The position numbers and the translations under genes are program-made. Under the pieces are notes generated by a model. It worked only from the letters and a program-made list of their open reading frames with translations, was not told where the DNA came from and ran no database searches. A stretch of DNA of 56,501 nucleotides from Chloroflexota bacterium (GTDB lineage: Bacteria; Chloroflexota; Anaerolineae; Caldilineales; Caldilineaceae). How positions within the stretch are numbered: position 1 is the stretch's first letter; the number at the start of each line of letters is the position of its first letter. The DNA lies in the NCBI GenBank assembly GCA_016861025.1, contig BOKO01000033.1:1-56501 (forward strand), written 5' to 3'. Shown here piece after piece: positions 28,721 through 38,187 of the stretch.

Positions 28721-29649
28721 AGCGTTCCTTTCATTCGTGCCTGTGGGCTGTTGATTGGGAGATGAATACCGAGTGCCGGACACAAATCCCTGAGCAGGAG
28801 CGTGCCGCAGACGTGGCAGAAGCCGTAGCCGGTTTTTCTGTTGAACCCGAAGGAAGGATGGTGGTCAGCGTGTTTGTGACGCTCCGGGAAGGGACACACG
28901 CCGTTGAGCCAATCGCCGCGCGGTTTGCAGCCGCACGCGAGCAGCGTGTTCGTCACCTGTGCAACGAGATCGGGATGGGGGATGTACGGTGAAGATTGAT
29001 GACTGGCGCGGCACTGGGTGACGCGCGGCGATACCGAGGATACCGGCAGGAAGGTGGTGAAGTCATCCAGTGCGTAACGCTGCTCGTGGAGTTCGATCAG
29101 GTGGCAGCGGGCATGATGACGTGATGGTTTTGTGTTCACCGTCGATGGGATTCGCAGGCTCTGGGCAACACTGAGCCTGTCGCCATGCAACGCAGCGGCT
29201 AATCCGCACAGCAGACAGCGCGTCAGTTCGAGATCGGCTGTTGGTTCGTCCAGCCACCAGTAGGCGTGATACCCGCCGCCGCTGTGGACGATGCACGAGG
29301 GCGTTGGTGACGCAGCTTGCAACCGTCTGAGCGCATTGGGCGATGGATCGTCAACATCGACAAACAGCGCCGGAAGCGCGACGACATCCGCTGTGCTGCC
29401 GCGCTGCCACCGAGTCAATCCCGGACGACGCAGCCCGACCGCGAAATACGCCCCCCAATTGAGCGCGTTCGCGCCGTCGAGCTTCGCCAGCGCGTCATGT
29501 AGTGCAGCAGGATTGTCCAGCGGAATGTGACGCGAAGGTGTGCGCTGTTTTCCGTCGGGATGGATGGCGGTAAGCGTGAGGCAGGTCTGAGGATAGGCGG
29601 CGCAGCACGCCAGCAACGCCGCGAAAAACGTACCCCGTTCGTCACGCAT
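28717..29649 (-). CDS. Archaeo-eukaryotic-type primase with C-terminal CHC2-like zinc finger
   Basis: A 310-residue protein. ALFVDVDD (about residue 93) is the acidic metal-binding motif and SGGGYHAYW (about 122) is the second signature of AEP/RepB-type primases. The last ~70 residues carry CPFPERHKHADHHPSF and GYGFCHVCG, which reproduce the CHC2 zinc finger normally found at the N terminus of DnaG. The protein therefore appears to combine an AEP catalytic core with a DnaG-type DNA-recognition finger. It follows the methyltransferase-helicase gene by four bases. It is probably the initiation primase of the plasmid. Confidence 0.75.
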   Translation of the reverse strand: MRDERGTFFAALLACCAAYPQTCLTLTAIHPDGKQRTPSRHIPLDNPAALHDALAKLDGANALNWGAYFAVGLRRPGLTRWQRGSTADVVALPALFVDVDDPSPNALRRLQAASPTPSCIVHSGGGYHAYWWLDEPTADLELTRCLLCGLAAALHGDRLSVAQSLRIPSTVNTKPSRHHARCHLIELHEQRYALDDFTTFLPVSSVSPRVTQCRASHQSSPYIPHPDLVAQVTNTLLACGCKPRGDWLNGVCPFPERHKHADHHPSFGFNRKTGYGFCHVCGTLLLRDLCPALGIHLPINSPQARMKGTL

Positions 29650-29653
29650 GGCA

Positions 29654-32600
29654 TTAGAACAATGCCAACTGTTGCGTGAGCGGCTCGTTGTCGGCTTCGG
29701 ACTGCGGAAAGGCGATCACTCTGTGTTCGGTTCGGCGTGAAGGCTTCGACGAAAGCGGACGCTGCGGCTTGACGACACGGACGGCAGGCTTATTGTCGCC
29801 ACCGCTGGCACTGAGCACCAGCAGTTTCGCGGACACTTCCTGCTCACAGCCCGGAAAGACGATGCGATGTTCGGTCAGCCATGCCGCGATCTCCGCCGCA
29901 GCGCCGCTGTCGAGCAGTGTCATCAGATCGGCACGCAGTCGCACCCACTCGTTCTCGTCGGCTACCAGATGCACCGTCTCCAGATAGGCGGTGACGGTTT
30001 CGACCGGACGCGCAGCGACTTCATCCGCTGCCACTCGCTTGCGTGATGAGTGATCATCGACTGGGGTGATCGTCGCGCCGAGTTCCAACGCTAACGCGAA
30101 CAACGGATCCGGCTCGTCCACTGGCAGAGGATCGCTGCCCGCATCAATGCTTTCAATGTTCCAGTACGCTGCATCCTCGGTGTCGATCTCGCTCACAGCA
30201 TCCGACGCCTTGAACAACTGCGATGGGTCGAGCAGGCTCTCGTCGCGCCCAATCGCTTCCAGCAGCGCTTCTTCGAATCCGCCCTCACCTTCGGTTAGAG
30301 CGTCCAGCCCGGTCAAGCCGACATCGCCCGTGAGCAGCTTTGCTGCCCGCTGCTTGCGCGACATCAACTGGACAGCGGTCTGCTCCATCGTTCCCTCAGC
30401 GTACAGATACACGACCTTGCAGTGTTCGTGCGTCTGATTCAGGCGGTACGACCGCGCTGCCGCTTGCATTAGCGTCGAGAGATTGAAGACCAGCTCGTAG
30501 AAGATCAACGTCGGGAAGTGGATGAGATCCAAGCCGGTTTTGACCAACTCGGGATTACACAGGACGACGTTTGTTCCTTTCGCGATCTCGCGCTCGATGA
30601 CCGCTTCGCGCCGCTCGGCATCGACCGTGTTCTTGAGGATGAAGGTCCGCGCTTCCGGCACCTGCTGATTCAGCAGACTTTCGAGGCGCGGCTGGATGTC
30701 GCGGGTGGCCGTTTGCCGGAAGTAGATCACGCACGGGCGATTGGCGGCCAGTTCTGCTTGCACCAGATCGATCAGTGCCTGTTCTTTGGCATAGATACGC
30801 TCTTCGCCGTAGCTTGGCAGGCTGACAACCGTGTACGGTTCCTTCGCACCGGTGATCGGGTGTTTGAGGTTGTGAATCACGTCATATGGGCGATAAGGTG
30901 CATTAGGCCAGCCCATCGACCACTGCAAGTACGCGCCACGAAACGTCGTGTCGCCCTCCCATCGCCGCTGGATGAGGTAGTCCTTGAGGCGCTGGCGCGT
31001 GCGGTCGTATTCGGCGTAGACGTCCTTATCGAGTTCGACCGGCTGCGCGATTTCCTCGTACTGCGGCAGCGCTTTGCCTAAGTCGGCGAGCGAGAAGAAA
31101 ATCGCATGATCCAGCACTTCGGCGACCAGCAGCGGCGAGATGCCCGGCGCTTCCTGATACGGACGCTCGTAGGTCGATGTCCCCGTGTACGCGCCGGTAT
31201 CGCGGTCATAGCTTGGGCGTTCCTCGACAACTTGCTCCCTAACTCCCATATCGGCAACCCAGCGCGACTCGGCGCGCCCACGCTGATAGCGAAGCTCACC
31301 GAAGGTATTGCTGCTCTCACTCACTACCTCTTGAAATTGGTGGGAGCCACGCTCTTTCCGGCTGAAGCGTTTGCCGCCGCCCCAGTTATAGCGCTGGCGC
31401 ACGCGCGGATTGATGGCATATTCGAGGTTGAAGATCGACGACGAGCGTCCGTTGAATGGCGTGCCGGTCATCGCCAGCACTTTCTGCGCCAGTCCTGCCA
31501 TCCGGCTGAAGGCTTCGCCGTTGCCGGTGTCGCCGTGCTGTGCCTCATGCACTTCATCCCAGATCAGCAGATAGACCCGATCCGGGTACATCCTTTTGAG
31601 GTATTCATCCAGCCGGTAACGTGGATTCTTCGGCGGATATTTCTCGCCCGGCTTCGGTTGTGAACCACGGTCACGACTTTCGCGCCAGAGCGGTGTCTGA
31701 CACACGCCGCAGGTGCGCTTGCCGCCTTCCAGCCACGATTGCGATGCGGTTGCGCTCACGCCTTTCTTTTCCTGCATGATCGTGCCCCCACAGTGCGGGC
31801 ATTTCGGCACGCGCTCACGGCGGATGCGCTGATGCGGCAGATAACCATCGGGTACAGGCGATCCGTGTCGCCACAGCGCGACCGCTTCGCTCCGCCAGAC
31901 GACCGCTGATTCCCACGCACAACCCAACTTGGTCAGGTCGCGTTTGATCAGACCAATCTTCGGCACATGCGCGGGCAAGGCTTCCGCGCGATCCATGAAG
32001 CGCTTGACCTCTTCATGCCGGTCGAGACGTTCGATAGCCGCTTTCGGCGCAATGCTGACCAGTTCGCGTTTCCACTTCTCGATCAGGTGCGGCGGCGCGA
32101 CGATCAGGACGACTTGCTTCGGGCTGATGTCATTTGCTAAAGCTTTCACAACGCCGGAAGCCATACTGATTGCTGCCGCTCCGCCCATGAGCGTTTTTCC
32201 CGTGCCCATCGAACCGATCAGCAAAATACTGTTTCGGGACTGAAAGCCCCGCGCCACTGCGCCGACGACGTGCTTCTGCGCGGTATACATGGGGTACTTT
32301 CCCTTCAAACGGATGCGATCCAACCAGCCACCGATCCCGGCAAAGTCAAAACCGTACATGGGTTTGAACCTGGTGCTGAGATACTGGGCCAGTGCCCGCT
32401 TGTTGGATGTGATGAAGCCAAGCAGTGCCTCATCGCCTTCCATCTCGACCGTTGTGCCATCGCTGCCGAGCAGGGAGAGTGTCGTCGTCGGTTTCAGGCG
32501 GATGGTCGTCTTCTTGACCTGCCGTTCCGGGTCATTCGGATCAGCTTCGACCTCGACGCGGGCGACCTGCTCGACGTGACGGGTTTTGCCGCGCAGCGCC

Positions 32601-33484
32601 ACCCGTCCGTACTCGTCAGTCTCGATCACCGCACCGTCGGCGACCCCGGCTGCCAGCACCAGTGCCAGATGTCCCGGACGTGGCGCAACCACCGGCTCGA
32701 TCTCGGCGGGTGGCGGTGGCACGTCCAGCAGCGCTTGAAACCCACTCGTCTTCCATGCGCCCTGCTCTTCAATCAGCTTCAGTCCGGCAGTCTCATCGAG
32801 CATGTCCGGCGCGAACACGAAGCGCTGGATGGCGCGCGGTGCGGGCAGGCGATAACGCGGTTCTGCCTGCACGGTCAGCGGCTGCGGATGATCGCGATCA
32901 CGGATGATCTGGTCGTAGAGCGCCGTTGCGTCGAGCGGCACACCTTTGACCGCAGCGACGACGCACTGGTCGTACTCGCCGAGATGCTTCCCCGGCAACG
33001 CCCACACGTCTACGCGGCTGCTGTGCTTGGCCAGAAACGCTGCCGCTTCCTGGGTGATGTGCTGGCGATACACGCACCACAGCGCGAGTCCGCCGTCCTG
33101 TATCCACTTCCACGCATGACGCAGATAACGGAACTCGACCCGCTTGCTGCCGGATGCCGCCGTGTCGTGGTCGTAAGGTGGATTGAGCCATGCCGCGCCA
33201 AAGGCATTGTTCGATGCCACTAGACGCTCGACATCGCAGCGCACCGCCTGCGTTGTGCCAAAGCGGGTGATGCACGCCGCCGCGCGCTCGCCGTCGAGTT
33301 CATTGGCATATGGCGTGACATGCCATGCCTGTGCTGCCGCTTCGAGAAACGCGCCGTCTCCGGCGAATGGATCCAGCAGCCGCACGGCAGAGGTACTGGG
33401 CATGACTAATGAAAGGAGCGCCGGATAGTGGCGCTCCTCGATGGGCAGATAGCCCATGATCATTTTCGATTCGGCTCGTGCCAT
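29654..33484 (-). CDS. DNA methyltransferase-SNF2 helicase fusion (DarB-like)
   Basis: A 1276-residue fusion. Residues 1-200 are a class I methyltransferase with DPFAGDG (38-44) and NPPY (101-104). A linker leads to a helicase with GSMGTGKT (about 425-432), a zinc ribbon inserted between motifs I and II (CPHCG and CGVCQ, about 563-595), DEVH (about 641), TGTPFNG, and lobe 2 QAAARSYRLNQ. Phage P1 DarB is also a methyltransferase-helicase fusion and protects incoming DNA from restriction. A similar antirestriction role for a mobilizable plasmid is an inference. A good ribosome binding site (AGGAG) precedes the ATG, and a terminator lies just upstream. Confidence 0.85.
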   Translation of the reverse strand: MARAESKMIMGYLPIEERHYPALLSLVMPSTSAVRLLDPFAGDGAFLEAAAQAWHVTPYANELDGERAAACITRFGTTQAVRCDVERLVASNNAFGAAWLNPPYDHDTAASGSKRVEFRYLRHAWKWIQDGGLALWCVYRQHITQEAAAFLAKHSSRVDVWALPGKHLGEYDQCVVAAVKGVPLDATALYDQIIRDRDHPQPLTVQAEPRYRLPAPRAIQRFVFAPDMLDETAGLKLIEEQGAWKTSGFQALLDVPPPPAEIEPVVAPRPGHLALVLAAGVADGAVIETDEYGRVALRGKTRHVEQVARVEVEADPNDPERQVKKTTIRLKPTTTLSLLGSDGTTVEMEGDEALLGFITSNKRALAQYLSTRFKPMYGFDFAGIGGWLDRIRLKGKYPMYTAQKHVVGAVARGFQSRNSILLIGSMGTGKTLMGGAAAISMASGVVKALANDISPKQVVLIVAPPHLIEKWKRELVSIAPKAAIERLDRHEEVKRFMDRAEALPAHVPKIGLIKRDLTKLGCAWESAVVWRSEAVALWRHGSPVPDGYLPHQRIRRERVPKCPHCGGTIMQEKKGVSATASQSWLEGGKRTCGVCQTPLWRESRDRGSQPKPGEKYPPKNPRYRLDEYLKRMYPDRVYLLIWDEVHEAQHGDTGNGEAFSRMAGLAQKVLAMTGTPFNGRSSSIFNLEYAINPRVRQRYNWGGGKRFSRKERGSHQFQEVVSESSNTFGELRYQRGRAESRWVADMGVREQVVEERPSYDRDTGAYTGTSTYERPYQEAPGISPLLVAEVLDHAIFFSLADLGKALPQYEEIAQPVELDKDVYAEYDRTRQRLKDYLIQRRWEGDTTFRGAYLQWSMGWPNAPYRPYDVIHNLKHPITGAKEPYTVVSLPSYGEERIYAKEQALIDLVQAELAANRPCVIYFRQTATRDIQPRLESLLNQQVPEARTFILKNTVDAERREAVIEREIAKGTNVVLCNPELVKTGLDLIHFPTLIFYELVFNLSTLMQAAARSYRLNQTHEHCKVVYLYAEGTMEQTAVQLMSRKQRAAKLLTGDVGLTGLDALTEGEGGFEEALLEAIGRDESLLDPSQLFKASDAVSEIDTEDAAYWNIESIDAGSDPLPVDEPDPLFALALELGATITPVDDHSSRKRVAADEVAARPVETVTAYLETVHLVADENEWVRLRADLMTLLDSGAAAEIAAWLTEHRIVFPGCEQEVSAKLLVLSASGGDNKPAVRVVKPQRPLSSKPSRRTEHRVIAFPQSEADNEPLTQQLALF

Positions 33485-33504
33485 GAGAGCTGGCTCCTGG
33501 AATC

Positions 33505-33533
33505 AAAAAAGTCCTCGTTTGCACGAGGACTTT
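33505..33533 (-). terminator. Terminator between the 82-residue gene and the methyltransferase-helicase gene
   Basis: On the minus strand AAAGTCCTCGT (33523-33533) pairs with ACGAGGACTTT (33508-33518) around the loop GCAA and is followed by a run of six T. It separates two transcription units of the minus-strand cluster. Confidence 0.8.
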
Positions 33534-33555
33534 AGCGGTCGATTAGCGTGGTGCG

Positions 33556-33804
33556 TTACTGCTGCTCGAATAAATCGAGATATTCGGTCGGCATCAGCCG
33601 GTTAGGGAGTTCAGAGTCGGCATCCAGCGGTTCGTGGAAGCCCAGCTCGATCATGCAGCGCAGGATGGCATGATACTGGCGGACAATCGTCTCAGCGTGG
33701 GGAGCATTTTTGTTTCCCCGCCACAGCGCTGCTAAATCGCTGAGTTTAAGTTCCATCGTCTTGAGCAGTCGCTCATCGACCGGGATCGTATTCGTTGGCA
33801 TCAT
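33556..33804 (-). CDS. Unrecognised 82-residue protein
   Basis: A small helical protein (MMPTNTIPVDERLLKTMELKL) ending LPNRLMPTEYLDLFEQQ. It begins three bases after the preceding stop and ends before the terminator. No family is recognised. Confidence 0.5.
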   Translation of the reverse strand: MMPTNTIPVDERLLKTMELKLSDLAALWRGNKNAPHAETIVRQYHAILRCMIELGFHEPLDADSELPNRLMPTEYLDLFEQQ

Positions 33805-33807
33805 CAG

Positions 33808-34353
33808 TTAATTTCCTTCCGGTTTCCAACGTGTGCCTTCACTTTCCAGCACCGCAATGTAACGCGCCAGCTGTCCGGTGGGTTCCGGGAGCGGCAGTGC
33901 CAGACGACGGGGAAAGGTCGCGCAGTTATCCCGATCCGGCAGCGGCGGTTGTCCGCGTTCGGGGAAGGCATACGTGAATACTGTTTTTTCAGTATACCAC
34001 TGAAGTGCCTGCGCTCGAACCTGCTCATAGTCCGCATCGGGAAGTTCAACGGTCACTTGCCATACATCAGTTCGCGCGCCACTTTGATGCAGTTCATCGG
34101 CACGCACAAAAATTGCGCGGTCAGCTTGCAGTGCGCCGTCGAGCGGCTCATTTTCCTTCAACCACTCAATCGCTGCTTCCTCGCCACCTACAGCTTCAAT
34201 GGCTTCGGGTGTCGGGTGAAAACCAAAGATGAATTGAGGATCGTCCTCAAACGCAAAGCCGACATGCCCGGCACGGATCAATGCCGGTTCTGTTTTGTAT
34301 TCCGGTGCTTGAAAGCTCGTGCCGCGAAAGCCAATGAGATAGATTTTCTTCAT
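33808..34353 (-). CDS. Possible permuted papain-fold protein
   Basis: A 181-residue protein. GHVGFAFEDD near residue 30 and DNCATFPRRL near residue 145 give a histidine before a cysteine. This order, with NC-x-x-F, is seen in circularly permuted NlpC/P60-like proteins such as the LRAT group. Such proteins are peptidases, acyltransferases or inactive binders. The pairing is by eye and the overall similarity is low. If real, it could serve as a processing enzyme for the PRTRC ubiquitin-like pathway, which otherwise shows no JAB peptidase here, or it may be unrelated. Confidence 0.45.
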   Translation of the reverse strand: MKKIYLIGFRGTSFQAPEYKTEPALIRAGHVGFAFEDDPQFIFGFHPTPEAIEAVGGEEAAIEWLKENEPLDGALQADRAIFVRADELHQSGARTDVWQVTVELPDADYEQVRAQALQWYTEKTVFTYAFPERGQPPLPDRDNCATFPRRLALPLPEPTGQLARYIAVLESEGTRWKPEGN

Positions 34354-34386
34354 ACGTACTCCGATACAACACTGTCAATTATACGC

Positions 34387-36567
34387 TCAAGGCAGGCTGA
34401 TAATGCCCTGTTCTAGCCCGCCGGTGATCAGGCGTGTCCACGCATCGACATCCAGATCGACGCTCAGAAGATCAATCCCGCCTGCCGAGCGCGTCTTGCG
34501 GACGAGCATCGCTTTCTGACCCGTGTCGTACAAGTACGCCGACCATGCATCGAACACTGGGATGTTGACGAGTTGCGTGACATGATGCTTGAGCTTGGCG
34601 GTCGCCTGCGCGTCGCTGGTACGAAAGATGAACGTGGTCGCCTTGCCGCCGTAGTTCGGTGTCACCGCCCAATCATGGACGAGCAGCAGCGATGCAAACC
34701 GTGCTTCGGGTAGATAATGCAGATAGGGATGATACATGCCTGAGTTCCCCTCTCCGGCAGTCAGTTCGGTGGCAGGCGCATCCAGTGGGATGACGGAAAC
34801 CTGTTCACCTTTCGACAGTTTCGCCCGGATCGCTTCAACCGCCATGCGCGGTCCCGCCATATTCACGAAGATACAAATGCCCTCATGTACCGACCAGCCA
34901 TAGCAAAACACCTGTCCGGTGATGCTGCCCGTCATTTCGCCGACATACGTCTGCCCAATCTGTGCCATCCGTCCGTTGGAGAGGGGAACTGTTGGCGGCG
35001 TGGCAAGAACTTCCATTTGCGTGGCGCGAATAGCCGATTGCACCGCATCGAGCGGTTCGCCTTCAGATGGCATGGGGACAGGCTTGATGATGCGGATGGC
35101 AGGTGTCTGTTCTTCATCCGGCACGGCAGAAGTTTCGATACCGTTTTCAGAGACGTCAGATGGTGAATGGACGGGCGCTGGCTGTAATCCAGCATCGATG
35201 AGCTGACGTTTGATTTCAGCATCGGTTGGCGGCAGCGCTGCGCCGGGCGGTACGACAGCACCATGCTCGATCTTGATACCGGGGATCGGTTCGAGCATGG
35301 TGAGTTCACGCTCAAAGCACCAGCAGACACCGATGCCTTCAAACTCCACATCATAGCTCCAGCCATGTGTGGCGTTATGGTTGTACAGCCGAACCACCTT
35401 TCCGCGTCTTCCAGTCGGAATAGGTTTGCCATCCTCTGTTTCGAGTTCATGACGCGCGTAGACGGTCTCAGTTAGCCCGAATAACCGCGCTAGCGGCTCA
35501 TTCGCGGATGTTTTCCTGATCGGCATCCCCAGGATTTGCGCTGCTTCAGCGACGGTACAAGGCTCCTCATCGATGAATGGCACAGCCGCCACCAGCATGT
35601 CCAGTGCTGCCACTTTGTCCGGCTGCTCGAAATGCCATTTCCGCGTATAGAGAGAATACAGAGCGTTGTTGACTTGGAGCGCTTTCTGGATGGTCGGTAA
35701 CGGATTGCCCGCGCGATCCTGAGGTGGCAGGTCAAATTCCCATACGATGTTGGGTTGATCGCGGCGGTTGCGCCAGGTTGTCCGCGTGGCAAAAATGCCA
35801 TTCTCTCCCTTCACGATGATGTCGCCGTTCGAGCCGCGCTCCTTGCCGATGATCCGTCCACCGAAAATCGTCAGAAGTGGCGACGCTGATTCTACGACTG
35901 GTTCTGTGTCGGATGCCTCATCGCTAGACTGCGTTTCACTCGTCACCAGCGTGTGAATCGCAGCGGGCAGTTCCGCACCGATGAAATACCACGCCTTACG
36001 TTTGCCACTCCAGCGCGCGCCCTGTCGCTTGAGCAGGTCACGGTGCGGATAGGTGTCACCGTGCAGCCACCACCAGACTCTGCCGCCTTCTTCGCGCTGG
36101 CTGCGTTCAGCCGTGATGCCCGTCACTGCGCTCTCCCGCACACCTGTAGATGGTGATGGCGGACGGAAACCCGTCGGATCAAAGTTCGGACCGACGCGAT
36201 AGCCCGGCTCGGTATAGTCGGCGTGCGTGCTGTCAGGCAGCGCCCACCACTTCCGGTCGCGCCACAGATACACTGCAGCACGATGATGCTGACGGGTGAT
36301 TTGCACCGCCTTCGCCAGTTCATCCACACTCACCGTGAGCAGGATGTGACCGTGCCTCACGACAACATCGCTATCAACCTGAAGGTAGCGATAGGATGCC
36401 TGCCTGGGCGACACATCATGGGCATTCTCGCCGTACAGCGTCAGCAGCACGGGCATGACGGCGCTGGTGTAGCCCAGCTTATACGCACTGACGGTTTTGC
36501 CAGTCTGCGGATGCCTGATCCGCTGTGCGCCGTAAGTATCGACCGCGATGATGTGTTGATCAGCCAT
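34387..36567 (-). CDS. Large unrecognised plasmid protein with DUF5710-like segment
   Basis: The frame is open from 36831, but the upstream part overlaps a better gene. The ATG at 36567 (MADQHIIAVDTYGAQRIR) gives 726 residues and an 8-base overlap with the previous stop. Residues 165-205 (DTYPHRDLLKRQGARWS, GKRKAWYFIG) resemble the DUF5710-type segment found in plasmid and phage DNA-processing proteins. The rest is strand-rich and unassigned. I see no catalytic motif. It may bind single-stranded DNA, but this is only suggested by context. Confidence 0.6.
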   Translation of the reverse strand: MADQHIIAVDTYGAQRIRHPQTGKTVSAYKLGYTSAVMPVLLTLYGENAHDVSPRQASYRYLQVDSDVVVRHGHILLTVSVDELAKAVQITRQHHRAAVYLWRDRKWWALPDSTHADYTEPGYRVGPNFDPTGFRPPSPSTGVRESAVTGITAERSQREEGGRVWWWLHGDTYPHRDLLKRQGARWSGKRKAWYFIGAELPAAIHTLVTSETQSSDEASDTEPVVESASPLLTIFGGRIIGKERGSNGDIIVKGENGIFATRTTWRNRRDQPNIVWEFDLPPQDRAGNPLPTIQKALQVNNALYSLYTRKWHFEQPDKVAALDMLVAAVPFIDEEPCTVAEAAQILGMPIRKTSANEPLARLFGLTETVYARHELETEDGKPIPTGRRGKVVRLYNHNATHGWSYDVEFEGIGVCWCFERELTMLEPIPGIKIEHGAVVPPGAALPPTDAEIKRQLIDAGLQPAPVHSPSDVSENGIETSAVPDEEQTPAIRIIKPVPMPSEGEPLDAVQSAIRATQMEVLATPPTVPLSNGRMAQIGQTYVGEMTGSITGQVFCYGWSVHEGICIFVNMAGPRMAVEAIRAKLSKGEQVSVIPLDAPATELTAGEGNSGMYHPYLHYLPEARFASLLLVHDWAVTPNYGGKATTFIFRTSDAQATAKLKHHVTQLVNIPVFDAWSAYLYDTGQKAMLVRKTRSAGGIDLLSVDLDVDAWTRLITGGLEQGIISLP

Positions 36568-37021
36568 AAGGTTGTGGACTCCGGTCAAAGTTGATGAGAT
36601 GCGCTTCCTTGCCGCGCTGCACCGCATATTCGTACCCGGCGAACGTGCCGGGACTGTCGCCGTTCCAGATAAATACCGAGCGCTGGCACATATCAACCAT
36701 CCAGCGATCGCGGGCGGTGTAGCCAGCGAGCAGCCTGCCGCCGGAACTGCGATACAGATCGTGCGCCACCTTGACATAGCTGCCATGTTTGCAGCCGTAG
36801 TTACGGGGGAAATTGGCGATACCGGCGACAATCACCCGTGCTTTCAGGCGGCGGCATTCCTGCACAACCGCCATATCCACGCCTTTCGGGTTGTCGCCGA
36901 CGAGGATCATCCAACCGAGCCGATGCGCGCGGCGGACGGCACGGCAGGTGTAGTCGAGCATTTCGCGGGTGGCATAGCGGCTGCCCGCGATCATCAGGTG
37001 TGTGGTCGTCTGAATCTGCAT
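36560..37021 (-). CDS. SLOG-superfamily Rossmann-like protein
   Basis: From the ATG at 37021 (MQIQTTTHLMIAGSRYATREM), which has a strong AAGGAGG ribosome binding site, the product is 153 residues. The pattern HLMIAGSR, ILVGDNPKGVDMAVV and SVFIWNGDSPGTFAGYEYA matches SLOG folds of the DprA/YspA type, which bind nucleotide-derived ligands. It heads the PRTRC-type minus-strand cluster. Whether it senses a ligand or binds DNA is not known. Confidence 0.7.
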   Translation of the reverse strand: MQIQTTTHLMIAGSRYATREMLDYTCRAVRRAHRLGWMILVGDNPKGVDMAVVQECRRLKARVIVAGIANFPRNYGCKHGSYVKVAHDLYRSSGGRLLAGYTARDRWMVDMCQRSVFIWNGDSPGTFAGYEYAVQRGKEAHLINFDRSPQPYG

Positions 37022-38187
37022 AACCACCTCCTTGAGAGATACATAGGTCAAGAAATGGAACCGCGCCGCCTCTCAGTCTGTGAAGCTGAGAAGCAGCGCG
37101 GAGCAATAGCCGTTGAAACTCCTCTATGATGCCCGGTTGCGGCCCGAACGTGACCCACTGAGAGCGCCTCATGCGACACTCCAGCACGTATTCAGAGGTC
37201 TTTCCGACGCGGCTTCTTTTTCTTCACCGCAGTTCGCGACCATCGGTCATACCCCGCCGAATTGCGGGGAGGAGGTTGCATCTTAGAACCAGCTGCTGCT
37301 CGCTAGAGCTTCTGCTGCGGATAGTCCGCAGCGCCATGGTGAGCTTTGCAATCCACCCGTAGCAGCATCTGGTTCGGTCGATGATTTTTTAAGGTGCGGA
37401 ACGCCGCCCCAACAGCACGGCGCGATGAAAAGCGCATGTCGGCTTGTCCCTGCCGGATTTTGCGTGAGCGAAGCGGCACAAGCCCGGAGCAAAATCCGAG
37501 CAGCAGCCGCTTGCGGCTGGACGTGCGCTCGCGTCGTGCTACGGTGGCAGTTCGTCCGCACCCGAAAACATCGACTGGATGTCATATTACGGAAAGGACA
37601 ACGCCTCGCCGCTATGTCAGCACAGTTCCAACACCTGCTCCGACAGTATTGATAAGTAACACAGTCTGTTGTCCCTTAGAACAGTATCGATGAGACATGC
37701 GAGGCAAAATGTAGAAAAACGGTCAGGATCGCTGACGGGTTGACCGGAGTTGATCGATTTAATCAGTTATTTTGCTGCTCCATATTCAACCGCCACCACC
37801 GACAACACGCCATTCTCATGTCGATCAATATGAACTGGATGCAATTTAGGAGTTTGGGGAGACGCTTGAATGGCTACCGAGAATGAAGTGAGATACATCA
37901 GGCTGTTTCAAATGTTCAGCGTGATGGCACACGCCGTTCGCGCATCCGATTTAATGCTGCGAATGCGCCGCGTGACTTTAGGGCGAAGGGACTTTTTACC
38001 TCTTCGGATATACAAGTGTTTTCCCCTCCCAAGCGGGAGCTTTGCGGAAGTTTGTCGCACAGTCGCTAAATTTTCTTCCTACAAACAGAATTAAGCATTC
38101 TTCTGAGGAAGAATAACTGTGATCTCGCAATCCATCGATTGATACTTTTCTATGGTGTAGGTAAAACAAGTGAGCAGGGAGCAAATT
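37022..38187. other. Gene-free region with structured motif copy B
   Basis: I see no convincing gene in about 1.17 kb. It contains an inverted repeat CCCCGC-CGAATT-GCGGGG near 37253-37270, the structured motif copy B, and two near-identical short repeats, CAGTATTGATAAG (about 37646) and CAGTATCGATGAG (about 37682). The composition drops to AT-rich after about 37740, marking the left border of island 2. A 74-codon frame at 37870 was not accepted. Confidence 0.5.
37413..37555. ncRNA. Candidate structured RNA or DNA motif, copy B
   Basis: CGGATTTTG (37454-37462) pairs perfectly with CAAAATCCG (37490-37498) around a loop whose core GAGCGAAGCGGCACAAGCC is identical to copy A. GCGC-GATGAAAA-GCGC (37420-37435) precedes it and CAGCCGC-TT-GCGGCTG (37504-37519) follows it, at positions equivalent to those in copy A. 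Downstream, GTGCTACGGTGGCAG also resembles copy A. Stem sequences differ between copies while pairing is kept. Confidence 0.5.

Noticed and set aside
36568..36831. N-terminal extension of the 726-residue plasmid protein
   Set aside because: These codons overlap the SLOG gene, which has a strong ribosome binding site and a recognisable fold. The ATG at 36567 fits an operon overlap.
37870..38094. Plus-strand frame of 74 codons
   Set aside because: It lies at a composition border, with no neighbour coupling and no family resemblance.
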